Assembly: GCF_020731145.1 (NCBI RefSeq)
Contig: NZ_JAJFZN010000006.1
Span: forward strand, 62,001-126,000
DNA length: 64,000 bases
Direction of reading: 5' to 3'
Source: Sneathiella sp. HT1-7
GTDB lineage: Bacteria; Pseudomonadota; Alphaproteobacteria; Sneathiellales; Sneathiellaceae
Positions 57,916-64,000 of the stretch are shown one piece after another. The notes under the pieces are model-generated. The model was not told where the DNA came from. It did not search any database and saw only the letters and a list, made by a program, of their open reading frames with translations. Every line of letters begins with the position of its first letter. The stretch's first letter is position 1. The translations under genes and the position numbers were made by a program.

Positions 57916-58419
57916 ATGCAACGCGTAAAGCTGGACGAAATCGATCGCCGCATTCTGCATGATTTGCAGGAAAATGGGCGCATCACCAATGTAGAACTGG
58001 CAAAAAACGCCGGAATTTCCGCCCCTCCCTGTCTCCGGCGGGTTCGGGCCCTCGAAGAGGCCGGATATATTGAGGGATATCATGCGCAACTGAACTCGGA
58101 ACATCTTGGGTTTGGAGTTACCGTTTTCGCACTGGTCGGCTTGCAAAGTCAGGCGGAAACTGATCTTTCTGCGTTTGAAACTCTGGTCAAGAGCTGGCCG
58201 CTGGTTCGTGAATGCTACATGCTGGCCGGCGAAAACGACTTTATTCTAAAAGTTGTGGCGAAGGACTGGGATACATATCAGCATTTCCTGACCCATGAAT
58301 TAACTGGCGCACCGAATGTAGAGCATGTGAAGACGTCGCTTGGCATCCGGGTGTCGAAATTCCTGCCTGGCGTGCCGGTTGAACTCGGGGGTGGCCGGGA
58401 AGACATCGAAAAAGACTAG
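57916..58419 (+). CDS. Lrp/AsnC-family transcriptional regulator
   Basis: 167 aa. N-terminal helix-turn-helix (VKLDEIDRRILHDLQENGRI, then NVELAKNAGISAPPCLRRV) and C-terminal RAM effector domain (CYMLAGENDFILKVVAKDWDTYQHFLTHEL). Divergent from the ELM1 gene across 156 bases. Effector not predictable. Confidence 0.94.
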   Translation: MQRVKLDEIDRRILHDLQENGRITNVELAKNAGISAPPCLRRVRALEEAGYIEGYHAQLNSEHLGFGVTVFALVGLQSQAETDLSAFETLVKSWPLVRECYMLAGENDFILKVVAKDWDTYQHFLTHELTGAPNVEHVKTSLGIRVSKFLPGVPVELGGGREDIEKD

Positions 58420-58464
58420 AAATATCAAAACGCACTGTTTTTAGAAAAAGATTGGGAGACTCTT

Positions 58465-60090
58465 TTGACTAAAAATCCATATCAAGCTGATCTCGATAGC
58501 AATCGCGCAAATTATGAGCCTCTGTCACCGCTGACATTTTTGTCCCGGTCTGCGGACGTTTACCCTGATAAGACCGCGATTGTGCATGGTGACCTAACCT
58601 ATAGCTACAGGGAATTTTATGCGCGCGCGCGCAGGCTCGCAAGTGCAATTACTAAACATGGCATTGGAGAGGGGGACACGGTGTCGATGATGGCCCCGAA
58701 TATCCCGTCCGTGTTGGAGGCCCACTACGGTGTGCCCATGACTGGGGCCGTTCTCAATACGCTAAATACCCGCCTTGACGCTGAGGCGCTTGCCTTCATC
58801 CTTGATCATGCAGAGTGTAAGATGTTGCTGACGGATCGGGAATTTTCTCCCCTGATCAAGGAAGCCTTAACGCTGACTAAATCCCAGCCAATCGTTATTG
58901 ATATAGATGATTCTCTCGCTGAAAGCGGCGAATTGATCGGCGATATGGAGTATGAGGCCTTCCTTGCGACAGGCGATCCAGAGTTTGACTGGCAGGGGCC
59001 AGCGGACGAATGGCAGGCCATTTCTCTTAATTACACGTCTGGAACAACCGGTGATCCCAAGGGGGTAGTCTATCATCATCGCGGTGCTTACCTCTCGGCC
59101 ATGGGAAATGCGGTGTCCTGGAGCTTGCCGAAGCATCCGGTGTATCTTTGGACACTTCCCATGTTTCATTGCAATGGCTGGTGCTTTCCCTGGACATTGA
59201 CGGCTGTTGGCGGCACTCATGTTTGCTTGCGTAAAATTGAAGCAAGCGCAATTTATTCCGAGATGCAGCGCAACAAAGTTGATCATATGTGCGGCGCGCC
59301 GATTATTCTTTCAATGCTGATCAACGCATCGGATGAAGATAAGGCGAAGGCGCCGTCGGGCGTGAAGTTCATGGTCGCGGCGGCACCGCCCCCGGCAACA
59401 GTGCTCGCAGAAATGGATGACATGGGATTTGATGTTACACATGTGTATGGGCTGACAGAAACTTATGGCCCCTCTGTTCTGTGCGACTGGAATTCGGACT
59501 GGAACGAAAAATCAGTGGAGGATCGGGCGGCGCTTAAGGCGCGTCAGGGCGTACGCTATCACGCGCTGGCTGATCTTGATGTGATGGACCCGGAGACCAT
59601 GACGCCTGTGCCGCATGACGGCGCCACAATGGGCGAGGTGATGCTGCGTGGTAATTTGATCATGAAGGGCTATTTAAAGAACCCGAAAACTACACAGGCC
59701 TCCTTTAAGGATGGCTGGTTCCATTCCGGTGACCTCGGTGTGATTCATGAAGACGGCTATCTGGAACTCCGAGATCGATCGAAGGATATTATCATTTCAG
59801 GCGGCGAGAATATATCCACCATTGAAGTCGAAGGCGTACTCTATAAGCACCCGGCGGTGCTGGAAGCTGCTGTGGTTGCTCGTCCCGATGATAAATGGGG
59901 GGAAACGCCCTGCGCCTTTATTACCTTACGTGAGGGAAAAACGGCATCCGAGAAGGAAATCATCCAGTTTTGCCGTGAGAATATGGCCCATTTCAAATGT
60001 CCAAAAACAGTTATCTTTGAGGAACTCCCGAAAACGTCCACGGGAAAGGTGCAGAAATTTGTTCTCCGGGAACGGGCCAAGAATATCTGA
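58465..60090 (+). CDS. Acyl-CoA synthetase (AMP-forming)
   Basis: 541-aa ANL-superfamily ligase. P-loop-like A3 motif LNYTSGTTGDPKGVVYHHRG, VYGLTETYGP, GWFHSGDLGVIHEDGYLELRDRSKDIIISGGENIS and C-terminal PKTSTGKVQKFVLRE with the catalytic Lys. Closest to the medium-chain / 3-methylmercaptopropionate (DmdB-like) CoA ligases. Start is TTG with GATTGGGAG as ribosome-binding site (58450-58458), fully complementary to the 54288-54300 loop of small RNA 2. Confidence 0.9.
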   Translation: MTKNPYQADLDSNRANYEPLSPLTFLSRSADVYPDKTAIVHGDLTYSYREFYARARRLASAITKHGIGEGDTVSMMAPNIPSVLEAHYGVPMTGAVLNTLNTRLDAEALAFILDHAECKMLLTDREFSPLIKEALTLTKSQPIVIDIDDSLAESGELIGDMEYEAFLATGDPEFDWQGPADEWQAISLNYTSGTTGDPKGVVYHHRGAYLSAMGNAVSWSLPKHPVYLWTLPMFHCNGWCFPWTLTAVGGTHVCLRKIEASAIYSEMQRNKVDHMCGAPIILSMLINASDEDKAKAPSGVKFMVAAAPPPATVLAEMDDMGFDVTHVYGLTETYGPSVLCDWNSDWNEKSVEDRAALKARQGVRYHALADLDVMDPETMTPVPHDGATMGEVMLRGNLIMKGYLKNPKTTQASFKDGWFHSGDLGVIHEDGYLELRDRSKDIIISGGENISTIEVEGVLYKHPAVLEAAVVARPDDKWGETPCAFITLREGKTASEKEIIQFCRENMAHFKCPKTVIFEELPKTSTGKVQKFVLRERAKNI

Positions 60091-60178
60091 TCGTTTTATT
60101 TACCGTGGTACGATTATCAAAAAATTAACCAAGAATAGGCCATATTGATCGCCAGTTCTTGTTTAGGAGGGCACGAAA

Positions 60179-60451
60179 TTGAGCCATTATTTGGTAACAG
60201 AAGAAAATCCAGAGGGCAAAAAGCTTGAGGATGTACTTTCTATGATCCGAAAGGACATACTGGACCGCTGTGCGCTGATCACGGATGATCCGCGGGCAGA
60301 GGCAAAAGCCGTATTGGCCAATAATATGCGGATCCTTAATCTTTTGACGGATGCGGTATTGCTGGCAGAAGACAGTACCAGCATACTTGATAAAGCATTC
60401 GGGCCTAGCCAAGCGTCAAAAGGTGGCCCGCCCCGTATTGGTCATCTGTAA
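60179..60451 (+). CDS. Small protein of unknown function
   Basis: 90 aa, not recognised. TTG start after a strong AGGAGG. The N-terminus (LVTEENPEGKKLEDVLSMIR) and helical middle (DDPRAEAKAVLANNMRILNL) look like a soluble, mostly helical protein with no catalytic motif. TTAACCA at 60125-60131 upstream is a possible CtrA half-site. A terminator follows. Confidence 0.6.
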   Translation: MSHYLVTEENPEGKKLEDVLSMIRKDILDRCALITDDPRAEAKAVLANNMRILNLLTDAVLLAEDSTSILDKAFGPSQASKGGPPRIGHL

Positions 60452-60478
60452 GATTTTGGAATAGCATCAGAATTAATT

Positions 60479-60514
60479 GAGGGGGCTGCCATATCTGGCG
60501 CCCCCTCTTTTTTT
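60479..60514 (+). terminator. Intrinsic terminator after the 90-aa gene
   Basis: GAGGGGGCTGCC pairs (one interruption) with GGCGCCCCCTC around a 6-base loop and is followed by a T run of seven. Confidence 0.88.
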
Positions 60515-60625
60515 ATGCCTCAACCTGTCAGACTTGCTTCTGATGGGCGAGATTAAAACTCTGAAACCGCTTAAGAGTCAAGAGGCTATGTTACAATTTT
60601 ATGAAACTCTTATGTGTCGTTGGCC

Positions 60626-60656
60626 AAAAAAAGAGCCGCCCATAAATAGGCGGCTC
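60626..60656 (-). terminator. Terminator of small RNA copy 4
   Basis: GAGCCGCC (60633-60640) pairs with GGCGGCTC (60649-60656) around an 8-base loop, with seven T following on the minus strand. Confidence 0.88.
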
Positions 60657-60742
60657 AAGTCAACAGGGAGGCGTCATGAAGACTGGAATAGGGATTCCAA
60701 CCTTCTGCAGCCCAAATCGGGCTACAGCATTCAACTTAACCA
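60626..60742 (-). ncRNA. Predicted small RNA, copy 4 (CCTCC-loop family)
   Basis: Dispersed copy. RNA order: 9-bp stem CTGTAGCCC/GGGCTGCAG (60705-60727), TGGAAT/ATTCCA stem with loop CCCT (60684-60699), short GTC/GAC hairpin, core CCTCCCTGTTGACTT (60657-60671) and terminator GAGCCGCC/GGCGGCTC. TTTAAT at 60749-60754 could be a -10. The core matches the tandem copies although the flanks are unrelated. Confidence 0.7.
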
Positions 60743-60845
60743 TCAATTATTAAATTACAATTAACGAATATATATATTTAGGTTTTTTCTTCAGATTTTC
60801 GTTGTGATTCTCCTTATTGGAGAATCATGCGCGGTGCTATGACCG

Positions 60846-61034
60846 CTAGCTTTTGAAGAATCCGTCCGCCGCGTTCAGGGCAGCTTCCTTTTTGGCAATG
60901 ACCTTTTTTGTCTTCTCGATTTCCTCCGTCAGAGCGGCAATGTAGTCATGAAGGTCATCTATCGACATGCTATCGAAATTGACCGGTTTTTGCCCAAGGG
61001 CGGGTTTGCCGTCATCATCACTTGTCATCGTCAT
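60846..61034 (-). CDS. DUF1192 family protein
   Basis: 62 aa from ATG at 61034 (Shine-Dalgarno TTGAGG). The C-terminal part MSIDDLHDYIAALTEEIEK then KVIAKKEAALNAADGFFKS is the DUF1192 pattern of a short coiled coil. Function unknown. Divergent from the quinone oxidoreductase gene over 102 bases, an arrangement common in alphaproteobacteria. Confidence 0.85.
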   Translation of the reverse strand: MTMTSDDDGKPALGQKPVNFDSMSIDDLHDYIAALTEEIEKTKKVIAKKEAALNAADGFFKS

Positions 61035-61136
61035 ATTCCTCAATATGCTAGGCTGCAATTCTGATAAGAATAATGAATCGTTCCATGACAGTCTGCAATT
61101 TTGCGCGGAACTGCTCAAAATAACCCGGAGAATAAA

Positions 61137-62135
61137 ATGACAACTCTACCCGAGACAATGACAGCCATCGAAATCAAGGAGTTTGGCGGACCGGAAGGAT
61201 TGGTGCCTGCAAGTCGCCCAGTGCCATCGCCCGCTCATGATGAAGTGCTGATCAAGGTTGCTGCTGCTGGAGTAAACCGGCCGGATGTGTTGCAGCGTAA
61301 GGGAGGATATGCGCCGCCTCCGGGTGCGTCTGATATTCCCGGCCTCGAAGTTTCCGGAACTGTTGTGGCGGCAGGCGCGGGTGTTACAAAATATAAAGTG
61401 GGAGATCAACTCTGTGCGCTGGTCGCCGGTGGCGGCTATGCGGAGTATTGCGTTGCGCCGGAAGCGCAATGCCTGGATATCCCAAAAGGATTTGATCTGG
61501 TTGAGGCTGCGGCCATTCCGGAAACCTTCTTCACTGTTTGGACAAATGTATTCGATCGCGGACATTTGACGGGCGGTGAGACTTTTCTGGTGCATGGCGG
61601 CGCGAGCGGTATTGGCACGACAGCGATCCAGCTCGCTAAAGCATTCGGCGCGCGCGTGTTCACAACGGCATCGACAGATGAAAAATGCCGCGCGGTGGAA
61701 AAGCTCGGTGCGGAGCGCGGGATCAACTATAAAACTGAAGATTTCGTCTCCGTCGTCAAGGAACTCACAGACGGTAAGGGCGTTGATCTTGTTCTTGATA
61801 TGGTGGGTGGGGATTATATTCAACGCAACATTTCAGCGCTTGCGGTAGAGGGGCGTCTTGTCTATATCGCTTTTCTTGGCGGGGCAGAGGTCAAGGTAAA
61901 TTTCGCGGCTATGATGCTGAAGCGGCTGACGATCACCGGATCAACCCTGCGCCCGCAATCTGTTCAGGCAAAAGCCGAGATTGGAGAGCGGCTAAAGGCG
62001 AAAGTGTGGCCTTTGCTGTCCGCCGGTACAGTGAAGCCGGTAATGGATAGTACTTTTCCCTTGAACGAGGCGGCTGCGGCTCATCGCCGGATAGATGATT
62101 CCTCCCATATCGGGAAAATCGTTTTAAAGGTTTAG
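61137..62135 (+). CDS. NAD(P)H-quinone oxidoreductase, PIG3/zeta-crystallin type
   Basis: 332-aa medium-chain dehydrogenase without catalytic zinc. GVNRPDVLQRKGGYAPPPGASDIPGLEVSG is split around the substrate region; the cofactor motif is VHGGASGIGTTAIQLAKAFG, and YIAFLGG follows. ATG at 61137 with CCGGAG upstream is preferred to a longer frame from 61101. Substrate inferred from family. Confidence 0.92.
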   Translation: MTTLPETMTAIEIKEFGGPEGLVPASRPVPSPAHDEVLIKVAAAGVNRPDVLQRKGGYAPPPGASDIPGLEVSGTVVAAGAGVTKYKVGDQLCALVAGGGYAEYCVAPEAQCLDIPKGFDLVEAAAIPETFFTVWTNVFDRGHLTGGETFLVHGGASGIGTTAIQLAKAFGARVFTTASTDEKCRAVEKLGAERGINYKTEDFVSVVKELTDGKGVDLVLDMVGGDYIQRNISALAVEGRLVYIAFLGGAEVKVNFAAMMLKRLTITGSTLRPQSVQAKAEIGERLKAKVWPLLSAGTVKPVMDSTFPLNEAAAAHRRIDDSSHIGKIVLKV

Positions 62136-62225
62136 GTGTGGACTTTGGGGCTGTTTTTCGCCATATACATACAAGAATTATATACAGGCCCGAATATTCT
62201 GTAATCGGACCGAAAAGGAGACTAT

Positions 62226-62996
62226 ATGGTAACGCCATTATTGCCAAAGGCGACGGCTGTTTGGCTCATTGACAATACATCCTTGTCATTCAATCAGATT
62301 GCGGATTTTTGCGGCCTGCATTCGCTGGAAGTTCAGGGAATTGCGGATGGCGAAGTTGCTGTGGGTATTGTCGGGCTTGACCCGGTTGCCAACGGGCAAC
62401 TGACTCAGGAAGAGATAGACCGCTGTCAGGAAGATACAACGGCCCGACTTGAAATCAGCAAGCCTGCGGGCGATGTGCCTCAGCCTCGTCGGCGGGGAGG
62501 ACGCTACACACCTGTTTCGCGTCGCGGTGATCGTCCGGATGCCATCACATGGCTGATCAAGTTCCATCCCGAGCTGACGGATGCACAGATTTCGAAGCTG
62601 GTTGGTACAACGAAAACGACAATTAATGCTGTGCGTGACCGGTCCCATTGGAATTCCCAGAATATCCGCCCGCGGGATCCTGTCAGCCTCGGTATCTGCA
62701 CCCAGCTCGAACTGGATGAGGCCGTTAAGAAATCTGCTCATCGTCGTACGGACGAAGATCGGGGCAAATTGATGGAAGAGGTTGCTGCGGCCGTTGCCGC
62801 CGAGGCTGCCGCTGTTCCGCTTACGCCTTACGAATTGAAAAAGCAGCAGGTTCAGAAAGAAGAAGCCTATGATCCGCGCGCTGAGGCTGAGGCTGTCTTT
62901 GGGAAAGCGGCAGAGAAGAAAAAGGACGAAGATGGCGATAAGAAAAATGCCGCCAAAAATTTTGAAGATTTGTTTAAGTCATCTTCCAAAGATTGA
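62226..62996 (+). CDS. trcR: DUF1013 protein (TrcR-type cell-cycle regulator)
   Basis: 256 aa. TAVWLIDNTSLSFNQIADFC and GLHSLEVQGIADGE form an N-terminal helix-turn-helix; a second HTH is seen in WLIKFHPELTDAQISKLVGT then TKTTINAVRDR. The C-terminus is Ala/Lys/Glu-rich and ends NFEDLFKSSSKD. DUF1013 is alphaproteobacteria-specific; in Caulobacter TrcR associates with RNA polymerase and controls cell-cycle genes. Followed by a terminator. Confidence 0.9.
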   Translation: MVTPLLPKATAVWLIDNTSLSFNQIADFCGLHSLEVQGIADGEVAVGIVGLDPVANGQLTQEEIDRCQEDTTARLEISKPAGDVPQPRRRGGRYTPVSRRGDRPDAITWLIKFHPELTDAQISKLVGTTKTTINAVRDRSHWNSQNIRPRDPVSLGICTQLELDEAVKKSAHRRTDEDRGKLMEEVAAAVAAEAAAVPLTPYELKKQQVQKEEAYDPRAEAEAVFGKAAEKKKDEDGDKKNAAKNFEDLFKSSSKD

Positions 62997-63015
62997 TTAC
63001 CGGCTAGCAATAGAG

Positions 63016-63051
63016 AAAAACCGCGGAAATTCACTTTTTCGCGGTTTTTTT
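63016..63051 (+). terminator. Intrinsic terminator after the DUF1013 gene
   Basis: AAAAACCGCG (63016-63025) pairs with CGCGGTTTTT (63040-63049) across a 14-base loop, then T. It lies 19 bases after the stop. Confidence 0.88.
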
Positions 63052-63160
63052 GATATCTACAGGTTCGGATGCGGCGCTTTGTCTCGTTGCTATCTATTGA
63101 CAATCTGACCAGACAATTGTTTTTCTAAAATCAAATAATACAAATTTCGGGAGGCAACCT

Positions 63161-64000
63161 ATGGCCAGCTATGAAGAAGATTACAAGGTGTCTTTGCATG
63201 ATCCTGAAGCTTTCTGGGCGGCTGCCGCACAGGAGATCAGTTGGAGCAAGCCCTGGGACCGCGTACTGAACGCGGATAACCCGCCCTTTTATCGCTGGTT
63301 TGAAGGTGCGGAGATGAACACCTGCTACAACTGTCTGGATCGGCATGTTGAAGATGGGAGAGGGGATCAGGACGCTCTTATTTACGACAGCCCGATGACG
63401 GGACAGGTCAGGAAATATACATATCAGGAACTAACCGATACAGTTGCGCGTTTTGCCGGTGCTTTGGCGGGTCTAGGCATTACAAAGGGCGATCGGGTTC
63501 TGATTTATATGCCAATGGTACCGGAGGCGGCAATTGCGATGCTGGCATGTGCCAGGATAGGGGCGATACATTCTGTTGTATTTGGTGGATTTGCATCTAA
63601 GGAACTGGCGACACGTATTGATGATGCCAAGCCCGTTGCGATCATTGCGGCTTCATGTGGACTGGAGCCGAACCGCACGATCGCCTATAAACCCTTGATT
63701 GATGACGCGATTGATATGTCCACTCATAAACCGGCCAATTGCATTATTTTGCAACGCCCGGAATGTGAGACAGAATTGAAGGCAGGCCGCGATCATGACT
63801 GGCGCGTGCTGGAAGCCGATGCAGAACCAACGCCCTGTGTTCCCGTTGCCGCGACTGACCCGCTCTATATTCTTTATACTTCGGGTACGACGGGGGTGCC
63901 CAAGGGTGTTGTTCGAGACAATGGCGGTCATGCTGTCGCGCTTCGCTGGTCCATGAAGTATGTGTATGATATCGAACCGGGAGAAGTTTTCTGGGCAGCG
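63161..64000 (+). CDS. prpE: Propionyl-CoA synthetase (5' part)
   Basis: First 280 codons; the gene runs off the window. AMP-forming ligase of the acetyl/propionyl-CoA synthetase group. DPEAFWAAAAQEISWSKPWD is PrpE-type. LIYMPMVPEAAIAMLACARIGAIHSVVFGGF and the A3 core LYILYTSGTTGVPKGVVRDNGGH are clear, matching PrpE rather than Acs by the latter sequence. The Shine-Dalgarno TCGGGAGG precedes the ATG by a few bases. Confidence 0.9.
   Translation, partial: MASYEEDYKVSLHDPEAFWAAAAQEISWSKPWDRVLNADNPPFYRWFEGAEMNTCYNCLDRHVEDGRGDQDALIYDSPMTGQVRKYTYQELTDTVARFAGALAGLGITKGDRVLIYMPMVPEAAIAMLACARIGAIHSVVFGGFASKELATRIDDAKPVAIIAASCGLEPNRTIAYKPLIDDAIDMSTHKPANCIILQRPECETELKAGRDHDWRVLEADAEPTPCVPVAATDPLYILYTSGTTGVPKGVVRDNGGHAVALRWSMKYVYDIEPGEVFWAA

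Noticed and set aside
60477-60764. 95-codon plus-strand ORF after the 90-aa gene
   Set aside because: Begins in a terminator and crosses small RNA copy 4; no similarity or Shine-Dalgarno.

Overview
The window is chromosomal DNA of an alphaproteobacterium. The grounds are the murG-murC-murB-ddl-ftsQ-ftsA-ftsZ order with a long-tailed FtsZ, the petABC-mtnP-apt run, the uvrC-pgsA-Mo-cofactor run, an ELM1/DUF1022 protein beside trxB, and DUF1013, DUF1192 and DUF1127 proteins. The DNA is moderately GC-rich, and Shine-Dalgarno sequences of the AGGAG/GGGAGG type are common. Gene content fits Rhodospirillales or Sneathiella-like bacteria, but the exact taxon is inference. I see no rRNA, tRNA, CRISPR array, insertion sequence or prophage.

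Layout. 1-9.4 kb: the distal part of the division and cell-wall cluster, from the 3' end of ftsW to ftsZ, ending in a strong terminator. 9.4-15.3 kb: a possible 39-codon Cys-rich ORF, hemF and trmL on the minus strand, divergent from cytochrome bc1 (petABC), then mtnP and apt. 15.3-21.2 kb: a LysE exporter, a VOC protein, a dienelactone hydrolase, an NfeD/SPFH pair, two tandem MaoC hydratases and ychF. 21.2-27.2 kb: minus-strand runs prs-rplY-pth-ychF-maoC-maoC and lgt-methyltransferase-pgeF-(tiny ORF)-lipoprotein. 27.3-30.5 kb: ubiK, a YbjN protein, proC, a phasin-like protein, csaA and a small helical protein. 30.5-35.6 kb: a MarR/OmpR/EnvZ-type regulatory set divergent from ilvE, then a Sel1-repeat periplasmic protein. 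35.6-47.4 kb: Mo-cofactor genes (moaE, moaD, moeA, mobB), pgsA, uvrC, a gene-free DnaA-box region, folB with a pteridine-reductase-like SDR, a Ca/Na antiporter, a TraB protein, an orphan modA and uvrB. 47.5-53.5 kb: a DUF1127 gene divergent from a GcvA-type LysR gene, an aspartate aminotransferase, an EF-G-like GTPase and msrP. 53.6-58.4 kb: an encapsulin-type ferritin (EncFtn) gene with no shell gene beside it, three tandem predicted small RNAs, LysR-trxB, ELM1 and an Lrp regulator. 58.4-64 kb: an acyl-CoA synthetase, a small unknown protein, a fourth small RNA, a DUF1192 protein, a quinone oxidoreductase, a DUF1013 protein (TrcR) and the start of prpE.

The most unusual feature is a family of four minus-strand small-RNA-like units, three in tandem at 53,983-54,653 and one at 60,626-60,742. 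Each ends in a canonical intrinsic terminator preceded by an almost invariant CCTCCCTGTTAGACTT (RNA sense). Each also carries upstream hairpins, several with C-rich loops (CCTCCC or CCCT). They look like anti-Shine-Dalgarno regulators of the kind found in other alphaproteobacteria (CCUCCUCCC-loop RNAs), and several genes in the window have complementary ribosome-binding sites. Other points for follow-up are the shell-less EncFtn, two tiny ORFs with good ribosome-binding sites, and a DnaA-box/AT-rich intergenic region between folB and uvrC.
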